A stretch of DNA of 64,000 nt from an uncultured Verrucomicrobiota bacterium (lineage in GTDB: Bacteria > Verrucomicrobiota > Verrucomicrobiia > Limisphaerales > UBA9464), in assembly GCA_903907995.1 (NCBI GenBank), contig CAIVQH010000031.1, positions 186,001 to 250,000 on the forward strand. The letters run 5' to 3'. Shown here piece by piece: positions 55,485-64,000 of this stretch. Positions within the stretch are counted from its first letter, which is position 1; each line of letters starts with the position of its first letter. The notes below the pieces were generated by a model. That model was not told the origin of the DNA. It searched no databases and saw only the letters and a list, made by a program, of their open reading frames with translations. Position numbers and translations under genes: made by a program.

Positions 55485-56279
55485 TCAGAACTTGTAGCTG
55501 ATGCCGGCGGTGAGCTGCACGTCGTTCTTCTTGCGGGCGATGCCGGGGGCGAAGTCGGCCGGGCGGCTGCGGAAGGTGTCGCGCACGGTGATGTTCATCG
55601 CCATGTGCTTCGAGAGGTCGGCCTCGAGCTTGACCGAGGCGTTCAGCACGTAGTCGCCGAAGTCCTCCACCCGGGGCAGGTATTCCGCGTCCTGGAAGAG
55701 GCGGGCGTGGTCGCTGATGTTCCACTTGAACTTCTCGCCCGCGCGCAGGGTCACGTAGCTCTCGGAGGAGCGGCCCTTGAGCTCTTCCAGCACGAAGCCG
55801 GGACCGAATTCACCGCTGAGCTCGTAGGTCTTGTCCTTGAGGAAGTAGTAGCCGACGCCGGGGTTGAGGCTGAAGCGGTAATCGACACCGGCGATCTTGT
55901 CCTGGCGGCCATCGACCTTGCCGAGGAAGTAGCCGCGGTCCTCCCAGACGAGGCGGTTGTACTGCAGGCCCGCCCCGTAGTTCTGGGTGGTGGTGCTCTT
56001 GGTCTCGACGAGCGTCGGGGGCGGCCCGGCGGCGATGGACTTGGTGGTGTTCTCGCCGTAGTTCACGTCGGCCGTGAAGGAGAGCTCGTTCTTGCTCCAC
56101 TTGCGGAGCGAGATGATGTTCAGACCGGCGGTGAAGGTCTCCGAGTTGCCGGAGGTCAGGCCGAGGTTGGCACCGGCGGAAGTCTCCCAAGTGCCCTTGG
56201 GGGCGTCTTCGGCGACGGTGCAGAGGTTGGCGGCCACCGCGAGGGCGGCCACGGACAGGTATTGTGTGTGTTGCTTCAT
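55485..56279 (-). CDS. DUF481-family outer-membrane protein
   Basis: 264 residues from the ATG at 56279; signal peptide (MKQHTQYLSVAALAVAANLC). Alternating strands follow, starting GTWETSAGANLGLTSGNSET, the DUF481 opening, and ending DVQLTAGISYKF with a C-terminal aromatic residue as in beta-barrels. It is expected in the outer membrane. A strong terminator follows; the upstream glycosyltransferase ends 58 nt away. Confidence 0.87.
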   Translation of the reverse strand: MKQHTQYLSVAALAVAANLCTVAEDAPKGTWETSAGANLGLTSGNSETFTAGLNIISLRKWSKNELSFTADVNYGENTTKSIAAGPPPTLVETKSTTTQNYGAGLQYNRLVWEDRGYFLGKVDGRQDKIAGVDYRFSLNPGVGYYFLKDKTYELSGEFGPGFVLEELKGRSSESYVTLRAGEKFKWNISDHARLFQDAEYLPRVEDFGDYVLNASVKLEADLSKHMAMNITVRDTFRSRPADFAPGIARKKNDVQLTAGISYKF

Positions 56280-56337
56280 TGCGGAGCGCGCTGAGTATCG
56301 CACCGCCCCTTACGCCGCAACCTGCTTCCAACCCGTG

Positions 56338-58191
56338 TTATTTCGTACCCGTCGCCGCGTGCAGCCACCAGGCCTTCTCCGCGCAGAAGAGGTGCCCGTA
56401 TTCCACGTAGCCCCGAGGCACGGATTTCAGCGGAAAACGGTCCGGCACCCGGCCGCGCAGGGCAAGGTCGAGCAGGAAGTTGAACCAGGCGTGGTTGGGA
56501 TCGAAGAAGCACTGGTGCCACTCCGAGTTCGCCGTCAGCGGGGACAGGTAGATCGCCTGGATGGGGCGCTGGAAGTCGTGGATCACGAAGAAATCCTCCT
56601 TATGGCCGTCCTGCACGTGCAGGGGCAGCCACACGCAGGGGCGGTTGCCGTACCAGGCGACCGCCCACGGCACGTCGCTGGCGATGAGGGCGTTGGGCGG
56701 GCTGTACTCGCACAGCTCGCGGATGACCGCCGGACGGTACGGCGGGTCGGCCAGCGGATACACGCGGCGCGGCACCAGGCCGGGGATGGCCAGCACGTCC
56801 GACGAGAGCGCCACCATCAGCGGCAGGCTGAAGAGCATGAGGGCGGTAAAATTGACGATCGTGCGGATGAGCGGGAAGGGAAACTGCACCCGGTCCAGCA
56901 GCAGGCCGAACATGGCCGAGCCGAAGATGTAGATGAGCGGTGAGGCGAGCACGAGCAGGTTCTCCGAGTTCACCAGCGGCACCAGCTTGCTGAGGTGGGT
57001 CTTGCCCGCCGCCTGCGCGAGGAACAGGACCACGAGCGAGAGCATCAGGAACCAGCGCAGCCGCCGGAGGGTCGGGTCGCGGAATGGCACGAGCAGGCCC
57101 GCCAGGAAGAAGGCCGCCAGCCAGTTGCCGGCGTAGCGCGGCAGGTCGCTCTGGAGCAGCTCCAGCGAATTGGTGATGACCTTGGACGCCGCCTCGTTGG
57201 CGGTGGTTTCGCCGAACGCGGGGTCAAAGGAGCGCTCCAGCTTGTCGTCGGGGAAGGATTCCGTATCCGCGAACAGCGCGAAACCGGCGGTGCCGAGGGG
57301 GTTGCCGCAAAGGTGCCAGTTCCGGTACAGCCACGGGCTGACCAGCAGCACAAAGGCGAGCCCCATGGCCGCCGCGCTGGACCACCGGCGCGCCCCGCCG
57401 AAGAAGAGGAGGAAGCACAGGGCGGGCAGCAGCAGCAGGCCGGTCGAATAGCGGGTGAGGAAGAGCAGCCCGAGGGTCAGCCCCGCCAGCAGGGCGAGCA
57501 GCAGCGGCTTGCGGCCGGGAAGGGGCGGCTCCGCCCGGGAGGCGCGGTCCAGCGCGACCATGACCCGCGCCAGGAAGAGCACCAGCACCAGCACCAGCAT
57601 GGTGGAAAGCCCGGAATACACGAACCGCCACAGCAGCTCGGTGCCAAACGTGACCGTCGCCGCCAGCAGAGCGACCGTGGGGTCAAACAGCATCCGACCC
57701 AGCCGGTAAACCTGGAACACCACGATGAAGAACAGCCCGAGGTTCAGCCAGCCGATGGCCTTTTCCGGCGGGAGCCGGTGCAGCACCGCCGGCTCGGCCG
57801 CCGTGCCCCAGACGTATTGCTCCGGCAGCACCTTGAACATTCCCGCCAGCAGGAGCGGGTAAACCGGCGGGTTTTCCAGGTCGGGATGCTCCCATTTCAG
57901 CAGCCCGGTGGTGGGCTTGCCGGTGGCGAAGGCCTTCTGCTGGAGCAGGTGCAGGCTCAGCGGGCGGATGATGGAGGTCTTGTAGCCGTGGTGCCCGGCC
58001 AGGTTGCGGCCGAGCTGCGCCTGGTCCATGGCCTCGGGGGACATGAAGTTGCGGGCCTCCATGAAGTGGTAGATCACCACCACCGAGGCCGCGAGCACCA
58101 GGAGCAGGAAGCGGCGTACCCAGAGTCGGCCATTCCCTTCCTCAAGAAAATGGATCCACGTCTGGATGCCTATCGGTGTGTCGGTAATCAT
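56338..58191 (-). CDS. GT-C-type membrane glycosyltransferase (GT39/PMT-like)
   Basis: 617 residues with about ten to eleven helices. The first outward loop has the short acidic motif MSPEAMDQAQLGRNL, and later PDLENPPVYPLLLAGM, the layout of ArnT/PMT-like enzymes that use polyprenyl-phosphate sugars. A long soluble C-terminal domain (about 470-617) with YVEYGHLFCAEKAWW closes it. It should transfer sugars at the outer face of the inner membrane; the acceptor is unknown. ATG at 58191. Confidence 0.78.
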   Translation of the reverse strand: MITDTPIGIQTWIHFLEEGNGRLWVRRFLLLVLAASVVVIYHFMEARNFMSPEAMDQAQLGRNLAGHHGYKTSIIRPLSLHLLQQKAFATGKPTTGLLKWEHPDLENPPVYPLLLAGMFKVLPEQYVWGTAAEPAVLHRLPPEKAIGWLNLGLFFIVVFQVYRLGRMLFDPTVALLAATVTFGTELLWRFVYSGLSTMLVLVLVLFLARVMVALDRASRAEPPLPGRKPLLLALLAGLTLGLLFLTRYSTGLLLLPALCFLLFFGGARRWSSAAAMGLAFVLLVSPWLYRNWHLCGNPLGTAGFALFADTESFPDDKLERSFDPAFGETTANEAASKVITNSLELLQSDLPRYAGNWLAAFFLAGLLVPFRDPTLRRLRWFLMLSLVVLFLAQAAGKTHLSKLVPLVNSENLLVLASPLIYIFGSAMFGLLLDRVQFPFPLIRTIVNFTALMLFSLPLMVALSSDVLAIPGLVPRRVYPLADPPYRPAVIRELCEYSPPNALIASDVPWAVAWYGNRPCVWLPLHVQDGHKEDFFVIHDFQRPIQAIYLSPLTANSEWHQCFFDPNHAWFNFLLDLALRGRVPDRFPLKSVPRGYVEYGHLFCAEKAWWLHAATGTK

Positions 58192-58325
58192 TACGCGCGA
58201 CCGGAAAGCGGACCTTAAATCCGGTTCAAAGGAAAGCCGTGGATTTTACGGAATTGTGTTTATCGGGCCGGCAGTCCTTCCGCCATCGATGCCGCCCGGG
58301 TCGGACACACCGCGGCTCCGACCGT

Positions 58326-59699
58326 TCAAAATCCTTCCAGCTGAAACTCATGCAGCCGGCGGTGCAGCGTGCGCCGGCTGATCCCCAGCCGCTTCGCCGC
58401 CTCGCTGCGGTTGCCGCCGCATTCCTGAAGGGCGTGGATGAGCAGCTGTTTTTCGCCCTCCTTCATGGAGAGCTGGCCCGAGGCGAGCTTTTCGCGCGTC
58501 TCCTGCTCCAGCGCCACGATCGGCGGGGTCCGCACCCCTGCCGGCAGGTCGCGGGCGAGCACCTGATCCCCCCGGCAGAGCACCACGGCATGCTCGATGG
58601 CGGCCCGCAGCTCCCGCACATTGCCCGGCCACCGGTAGGCCAGCATCAGCTCCATCGCCTCGGTGCTGAAGGACTTCACGGGCTTGCCGTTGTCGGTGGC
58701 AAATTCCTTCAGGAAGGCCGTCGCCAACGCCGGAATGTCCACCACGCGCTCGCGCAGGGGCGGCAGGTGGATCGGCACCACGGCGAGCCGGTAGTAGAGG
58801 TCTTCGCGGAACTTTCCCGCCTTCACCAGCGCCAGGAGATCCTTGTTGGTCGCGGAGAGCAGCCGCACATCCGCTGTGAGGGTCTTGCCGGAGCCGACCC
58901 GCTCAAAGGTGCGTTCACCAAGGAAGCGCAGCAGCTTCACCTGCGTGGTGGCGTCGATCTCGCCGATCTCGTCCAGAAACAGCGTGCCACCCTGGGCCTG
59001 CTCGATGCGCCCCAGCCGGCGCTCGTGCGCCCCGGTGAAGGCACCCTTCTCATGGCCGAACAGCTCCGCTTCCAGCAGCGTCGCGGGCAACGCCGCGCAG
59101 TTCACCGTCACCAGCGGGCCGCGGGCGCGCGGGCTGTTCTGGTGGATGGCCTTCGCGACGAGTTCCTTGCCCGTGCCGCTTTCGCCGGTGATGAGCACCG
59201 TCGTCTTCGCCGGGGCAACGGCCTGGATGGTCTCGAAGACCTCCTTCATGGATGGCGCCTCGCCGATGATGTTCTGCACGCCGAACTTCTGGTCGAGCCG
59301 CTGGTGGAGCTGGGTGTTTTCGACCTCGAGGGCGTTGCGTTTCAGGGCGCGCTGGATGCGCAGCTCCAGCTCGTCGATCTGGAGCTTGCCCTTGGCGATG
59401 TAGTCGTCGGCCCCGCGCTTCATGGCCTCGACGGCCACATCCTCAGAGCCGTATGCCGTCATGAGGATGCACACGGGGGGCTTGGGGCGGGCCTTGGCCT
59501 GGGTGATGAGCTTCAGGCCGTCCTCGCCCGCCATGCGCAGGTCGGTGAGCAGCACGTCGAAATTCTCCCGCTCGAGGAGCTGCATGGCCGTGGCGGCATC
59601 CTCGGCGACATAGACGTCGAACTTGTCCTCCAGCGCGGCGCGGAGGCCGTCGCGGGTCGGCTTCTCGTCATCAACGATCAGCAGCGTGGGCGTGGTCAT
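58326..59699 (-). CDS. NtrC-family sigma-54-dependent response regulator
   Basis: 457 residues from the ATG at 59699 (MTTPTLLIVDDEKPTRDGLR). Receiver (1-115) with Asp10-Asp11 and acceptor Asp53 (LLTDLRMAGEDG), Lys103; AAA+ domain with Walker A GESGTGKE (172-179), the sigma-54 contact loop GAFTGA (219-224) and Walker B GTLFLDEIGE; Fis-type helix-turn-helix GGNRSEAAKRLGISRRTLHR near the end. All activator parts are intact. No partner kinase is adjacent, so its cognate kinase lies elsewhere or it is an orphan. Confidence 0.93.
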   Translation of the reverse strand: MTTPTLLIVDDEKPTRDGLRAALEDKFDVYVAEDAATAMQLLERENFDVLLTDLRMAGEDGLKLITQAKARPKPPVCILMTAYGSEDVAVEAMKRGADDYIAKGKLQIDELELRIQRALKRNALEVENTQLHQRLDQKFGVQNIIGEAPSMKEVFETIQAVAPAKTTVLITGESGTGKELVAKAIHQNSPRARGPLVTVNCAALPATLLEAELFGHEKGAFTGAHERRLGRIEQAQGGTLFLDEIGEIDATTQVKLLRFLGERTFERVGSGKTLTADVRLLSATNKDLLALVKAGKFREDLYYRLAVVPIHLPPLRERVVDIPALATAFLKEFATDNGKPVKSFSTEAMELMLAYRWPGNVRELRAAIEHAVVLCRGDQVLARDLPAGVRTPPIVALEQETREKLASGQLSMKEGEKQLLIHALQECGGNRSEAAKRLGISRRTLHRRLHEFQLEGF

Positions 59700-60021
59700 G
59701 TCGTGCCCGGAGGATAGCGCGGCCACGGCGCGCGTCACGTCTTCGTGCGGCCGGACGGTAGCAGCTGCCTTCGTGCAGCACCTCACTTTGGCCTTCCGCC
59801 CGTTGAAGGAGGCCATGGCGCACTCCCGGTGCATCCCGAACTGCGGCACCCGTCTGATGCATTTTGCGAACCGCAGCGCGCCTGGAGACACGTGGCGCAC
59901 GCATGGTGTTTGCCCCCTAAAAATGACGAGTTTGTGATTTTCGGTTGCATCGATTACCGATGTCAACGCAGCCTGATCTCAGGTGTAGTTAACCCAAACA
60001 CACTGCACCCACAGCCAAACT
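59700..60021. other. Divergent intergenic region, ntrC-like / LamG gene
   Basis: 322 nt. On the minus strand TTGACA occurs at 59966-59961, partly overlapping the dyad catcg-N5-cgatg (59948-59962); a -10 match is poor and the leader to the regulator would be about 230 nt. Otherwise no feature stands out. Confidence 0.3.
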
Positions 60022-63000
60022 ATGCACTCTGCTATCCCCTGGCGACGCACCCTCACGTCCACTGCTCTCACGGCTGCCCTTTGGGTTTCCTCGGAAACTC
60101 CTCTGCGCGCAGATTACCAATCCTCACTCCAGGCGCTGAATCCGGTCGGCTACTGGAAGCTGGATGAAACCAACAGCGTCCCCAACAACCTCGCGCTCAA
60201 CTCCGGCTCCGCCGGGAGCCTGGGCACGGGCTACTACCTGAGCGACGGCACGCCGGGTCTCATCCACCCGACTCCGGGCGCGCTGGCCGGCAGCAGCGAC
60301 ACGGCGGCGACCTTTGGAGGCAATCCACAGTATGTGGTCGTGCCCAACAATCCCGCCTTCAATGTTCAGGGCTCCTTCACGGCGGAGGCCTGGATCCAGC
60401 CATCCGCTGACCCTACCGGCCTGACGAGCCCGCTTTCCTACTCGCAGGCGGGTGATCCCCGCAATGGCTGGTTCCTCTACCAGAACAATGTGGCCAGCCA
60501 GGGCTGGGAGCTGCGCATGTTCAAGAACAGTCATCTCGACCGGTCGCTGGACATTTCCGGTGGCGACGTGCCCGTGACCGGCACGTGGTATCACGTCGTG
60601 GTCACCTACGATGCCGCCGCGAACCTGACGAAGCTCTACGTGAACGGGGCCATGGTCGCCAGCGGCCAGCCCGCCGGCTACGTGCCCAACATCAACGGCA
60701 ATTTCACGATCGGTGCACGCAGCGACGGCGCCTTCAACTACGTGGGGTCCGTGGACGAGGTGGCCTGGTATGACCACGCGCTCACGGCCACGGCCATCAC
60801 CTCCCACTACCAGAACGGGACGAGCGCCAGCCCGGCGATCGCCTACGACACGCTGGTCAAGCAGGAGACGCCGCTGCTGTATTACCGGCTGAATGAGCCG
60901 GAGTTTGTGCCCCCGACCACGCTGCCGCTGGCGGCGAACCTCGGCTCCTGGGGCGCTACCGGCGCGGCCAGCTACGACATCGGGACCACCCCGGGCGTGG
61001 ACGGCATTCCGGGCGGCGGATTCGCCGCCGCCAACAAGGCCGTGGGCATCAACGGGCGCAGCGGCTCGGTGATCATTCCCGCCGGCCAACCGTTGGTGAC
61101 CGACACGGTCACCTACACCGCGTGGGTGAAGCCAAGCCAGGCGCAGGCCTCGTTCAGCGCCGTGCTCTTTCAGCGCGGCGGCGCCGGCACCGCGACGGGC
61201 TTCGGCTTCGGCGACCAGGGCGACATCCGGATGCACTGGGAGGACACGGAGTATGACTGGGTTCCCGGCCTCGCGATTCCGACCGGTGTGTGGAGCTTCA
61301 TCACCGCCAGTGTCACCCCCACGAACACGACCCTGTCGGTGAACGGCGTCTTCAAGACCCACGACGCCACGCACACCCCCCACGACTTCTCGACCGACCC
61401 GATCAACATCGGGCTCGATCCGACCGGCGGACGCGTGTTCAATGGCAGCATCGACGAGGTGGCCGTCTTCGACAAGGCACTGACCACGAACCAGCTCGCC
61501 GCACTGTATGCCGCCGCCCAGCTACCCCCGGCGTTCAGCCTCCAGCCGGTGGCGCCCCCGGGCAGCCTGTTCGAGGGTGACAGCGTCACCTTCACGGTGG
61601 CGGCGGTGGGATCCCCGACCGTCTCATACAAGTGGTACAGGGGCGCCACCACCGTGACCAATGGCACGACGTTGAGCCTCCCGAACCTCAGCACGGGCGC
61701 ATCGGGCACCTATTTCGCCGTGGCTTCCAACCCGTACGGCATCACGACGAGCGCGCCGGTCACGCTGACGATCGTGGCGGGACCGCCGGTGATCTTCACC
61801 GCGCCGACCGATCTCGCCGTCTATCCCGGCGGCACGGCCAAGTTCAAGGTCACCGCCGGCGGCAGCCTGCCGCTGACCTACCAGTGGTTTCACGGCACCA
61901 CCGCGATCACGGGGGCGACGGCCAGCAGCGTTTCGATCCCGGAAATCAGCGCCGCCGATAGCGGTGCCTACTCGGTGGTGACGACGAATCCCTACGGCTC
62001 GGTGACGAACCTCGCCGCCCTGTCGAGCCTACCCATCGACACCACTTATGCCTCGCAGGTGCTCAGCTCCGGGCCGATCGCCTACTGGAAGCTGAACGAA
62101 ACGGCGGGCACCGTGTTTGCCGATTCCGTCCAGGGCCGTGACGGCACCTTCAACGCCACCGTGACCACCGGCGTGGCCGGGCCGCGCCCCGCCACCGATG
62201 CCGGGTTCGCCAGCACCAACACCGCGTTCAGCTTCAACGGCACCACGAGCGACATGACCGCACCCGCGCTGAACCTCGGGGTGAAGACCGTCACGTTCAC
62301 CGCCTGGTTCAACCCCGCGGTCGTGCAGGCGGACAACGCCGGCCTCCTGTTCTGCCGGGGCACCCTGACCGCCGCCGCCGGCATCGACTTCAGCCCGGGT
62401 GGCGATCTCGGCTACACGTGGAACAACAGCGACAAGACCTACAACTGGCCGTCGGGCCTCACGCCCACGGTCGGCGCGTGGAACTTCGTGGCGCTCGTCA
62501 TCGAGGCCAACCAGGCCACCATGTACCTCGACGCCGGCTCGGGGCTGATCTCGTCCGTCAACGCGGATGTGGCACACAGCCCGGAAGCCTTCGACGCGGT
62601 GCTGCACTTCGGCACCGATCCGCTCGGCAACCGGCTCTTCCAGGGCGCGCTTGATGAGGTCGCGATCTTCGGCCACGCCCTGAGCGCAGCCGAAATCCAG
62701 CGCCTGCACGATGCCGGCGTCGCCGGCACGGCCACCCCGGTGCCTGTCACCATCCTGCAGGACCCGGTCGGGGCCGACACGCTGGAAGGCTCAACCGTGA
62801 CGCTCACCGCGACGGTGCAGGGCAGCCAGCCCCTCACCTACCAATGGCAGAAGGGCACCCAGGACATCCCCGGAGCCGTGCGCAGCACCCTGACTCTCGC
62901 CAACACCACCGCGGCGGACAGCGGCACTTACAGGCTGGTGGTCAGCCAGGGTGCCACCAAGGCGACGAGCGCCACGGCGACCGTCACCATCCACCCGCCG

Positions 63001-63912
63001 CCCGCCTACGTGCTGCTCACCAACGGCCTCGTGCTGCACCTGCCGTTCGACGGGAGCGTCGCCGACAGCTCCGGCCGCCGGAACACCGCCACCGCCGTCG
63101 GCGCACCGGCCTACGTGACCGGCAAGATCGGCACCCAGGCGCTCGACTACAAAACCACGGTGACTGACGGCACGGTCAGCGGCTCCTACGTGGACCTGGG
63201 CGCCCCCGCCGATCTGGCCATCGGGGCCGGCGACAGCTTCTCGGTCGCCTTCTGGATCCGCTTCACGGGCCTGCCGGGCGACCTGCCCTTCCTGGGCAAC
63301 ACCAAGAACTCCTACGGCGACACCGGCATCGACTTCGCGCCGTCCTACAACCAGGGAAGCTGGTCCTGGTACCTGAACGACGGCAACGGCACCACTGCCG
63401 GCCTGTATTCGCCGACGCAGAAGAACCTGAATGACGGCGAATGGCACCATCTCGTGCACGTCTTCAACCGCTCGGGCAACGCCCTGACCTACGTGGACGG
63501 CACGCTGGCCAACGCGACCGACATCAGCGCGCTGGCCGGTGCCGATCTCACCAACGGCGGCCAGTCCTGGGAAATCGGCCAGGCCAACAGTGGCGCCTAT
63601 GCCGAACCCGGCGAGTTCGCCCTCGACGACCTCGGCTTCTGGCGGCGGGCGCTGACGGATTATGAGGCGCGCGCCATCTACATCGTGGGCAGCCAGTATG
63701 GGCGCAGCTTCGACGTCACCGGCCCGACCGACGTCGCGCTGACCTTCCAGTTCGATGGCAGCGCAGTGACGGTGGGATGGCCCTCCGGCACGCTGCAATC
63801 GGCCCCGACCGTTACCGGCCCATGGACGGATGTCCCGGGCGCAGCGGCCCCCAGCTACAAGGTCACGCCGGCCGCAGCGGCGGGCGCCGTGTTCTACCGC
63901 GTCAGTTACTGA
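60022..63912 (+). CDS. Large secreted protein with four LamG domains and Ig-like domains
   Basis: 1296 residues; signal peptide (WRRTLTSTALTAALWVSS...LRA). LamG/concanavalin domains lie at about 40-255 (YWKLDETN... GSVDEVAWYDHAL), 275-490 (SIDEVAVFDKAL), 680-905 (YWKLNET... ALDEVAIFGHAL) and 1000-1235 (LHLPFDGSVADSSG... LDDLGFWRRAL). Ig-like domains at about 500-585, 590-670 and 915-990 carry SGTYFAVASN, SGAYSVVTTN and SGTYRLVVSQ. A short C-terminal domain (QFDGSAVTVGWPSG...VFYRVSY) follows. Family context suggests glycan or surface binding. ATG at 60022, monocistronic. Confidence 0.88.
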   Translation: MHSAIPWRRTLTSTALTAALWVSSETPLRADYQSSLQALNPVGYWKLDETNSVPNNLALNSGSAGSLGTGYYLSDGTPGLIHPTPGALAGSSDTAATFGGNPQYVVVPNNPAFNVQGSFTAEAWIQPSADPTGLTSPLSYSQAGDPRNGWFLYQNNVASQGWELRMFKNSHLDRSLDISGGDVPVTGTWYHVVVTYDAAANLTKLYVNGAMVASGQPAGYVPNINGNFTIGARSDGAFNYVGSVDEVAWYDHALTATAITSHYQNGTSASPAIAYDTLVKQETPLLYYRLNEPEFVPPTTLPLAANLGSWGATGAASYDIGTTPGVDGIPGGGFAAANKAVGINGRSGSVIIPAGQPLVTDTVTYTAWVKPSQAQASFSAVLFQRGGAGTATGFGFGDQGDIRMHWEDTEYDWVPGLAIPTGVWSFITASVTPTNTTLSVNGVFKTHDATHTPHDFSTDPINIGLDPTGGRVFNGSIDEVAVFDKALTTNQLAALYAAAQLPPAFSLQPVAPPGSLFEGDSVTFTVAAVGSPTVSYKWYRGATTVTNGTTLSLPNLSTGASGTYFAVASNPYGITTSAPVTLTIVAGPPVIFTAPTDLAVYPGGTAKFKVTAGGSLPLTYQWFHGTTAITGATASSVSIPEISAADSGAYSVVTTNPYGSVTNLAALSSLPIDTTYASQVLSSGPIAYWKLNETAGTVFADSVQGRDGTFNATVTTGVAGPRPATDAGFASTNTAFSFNGTTSDMTAPALNLGVKTVTFTAWFNPAVVQADNAGLLFCRGTLTAAAGIDFSPGGDLGYTWNNSDKTYNWPSGLTPTVGAWNFVALVIEANQATMYLDAGSGLISSVNADVAHSPEAFDAVLHFGTDPLGNRLFQGALDEVAIFGHALSAAEIQRLHDAGVAGTATPVPVTILQDPVGADTLEGSTVTLTATVQGSQPLTYQWQKGTQDIPGAVRSTLTLANTTAADSGTYRLVVSQGATKATSATATVTIHPPPAYVLLTNGLVLHLPFDGSVADSSGRRNTATAVGAPAYVTGKIGTQALDYKTTVTDGTVSGSYVDLGAPADLAIGAGDSFSVAFWIRFTGLPGDLPFLGNTKNSYGDTGIDFAPSYNQGSWSWYLNDGNGTTAGLYSPTQKNLNDGEWHHLVHVFNRSGNALTYVDGTLANATDISALAGADLTNGGQSWEIGQANSGAYAEPGEFALDDLGFWRRALTDYEARAIYIVGSQYGRSFDVTGPTDVALTFQFDGSAVTVGWPSGTLQSAPTVTGPWTDVPGAAAPSYKVTPAAAAGAVFYRVSY

Positions 63913-63940
63913 CGGCCTCCCGAGGTCGTTGGCAGAGCAG

Positions 63941-63972
63941 ATGCAGGGGCTTCGGCCCCTGCATTTTTATTT
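63941..63972 (+). terminator. Rho-independent terminator of the LamG gene
   Basis: A perfect 10-bp stem atgcaggggc/gcccctgcat closed by a ttcg tetraloop and followed by tttttattt, 28 nt past the stop codon. Confidence 0.95.
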
Positions 63973-64000
63973 CTGCGGATGCTGCCGACGATGGGGGCGG

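Overview
The window is GC-rich bacterial chromosome, most likely from a member of the phylum Verrucomicrobiota, perhaps a Pedosphaera/Limisphaera-like soil or freshwater lineage. The evidence for this is the gene families: an ECF sigma factor tail carrying a membrane helix and TPRs, PQQ-like and FG-GAP propellers, LamG and CotH/lamin-tail secreted giants, BlaI/BlaR1 and PadR pairs. Intergenic DNA is full of GC-rich hairpin repeats. No rRNA, tRNA, CRISPR array, transposase, prophage or replication origin was seen. The assignment rests on recognising families, not on a database search.

Layout. 1-1.9 kb: the end of a sigma-factor gene plus a second copy of its TPR tail. 1.9-6.1 kb (minus): three overlapping phosphorelay genes (PAS-PAS-GAF kinase, Rcp-like receiver, REC-HK-REC hybrid). 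6.5-7.3 kb: an isolated IF3 N-domain protein, a ClpC N-domain stub and a palindromic element. 7.3-13.9 kb (minus): a tandem array of four secreted BNR-type propeller genes, of which one is intact, one has a nonsense codon, one a frameshift and one has lost its whole propeller. 14-22.7 kb: a small membrane protein, a PQQ-like propeller, a frameshifted membrane protein, a patatin-like lipase, and three envelope genes of unknown role. 22.9-25.9 kb: BlaR1/BlaI with clear operators. 26-29.4 kb: a beta-helix protein, an HpnA-like epimerase and a small membrane-anchored protein.

29.7-33.8 kb (minus) is a non-cyanobacterial Kai operon: kaiC, two different kaiB genes and a PAS-HK-REC kinase, with no kaiA. 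34.2-42 kb holds a FmdB zinc ribbon, a degenerate zincin-like protein, a PadR regulator overlapping a permease-prefix/CcsA-like fusion gene, an FG-GAP propeller, a secreted regulatory-like-domain protein and a SanA-like DUF218 protein. 42-48.5 kb: a 1116-residue CotH-type secreted protein, a secreted unknown, a NagD-type phosphatase and a hot-dog thioesterase.

48.5-55.4 kb (minus) is a five-copy tandem array of an unnamed single-TM protein whose C-terminus resembles type II secretion pseudopilins. Spacers alternate about 7-8 and 80-81 nt, as if pairs were duplicated, and copies 1 and 5 share a 161-nt block that looks gene-converted. The right end carries a DUF481 outer-membrane protein, a GT-C glycosyltransferase, an NtrC-type sigma-54 activator and a four-LamG secreted protein followed by a textbook terminator.

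Overall the segment is dominated by signal transduction and secreted or envelope proteins, with repeated local duplication and decay. The points most worth following are the PadR/CcsA-like fusion, the five-gene array, the Kai operon and the isolated IF3N protein.
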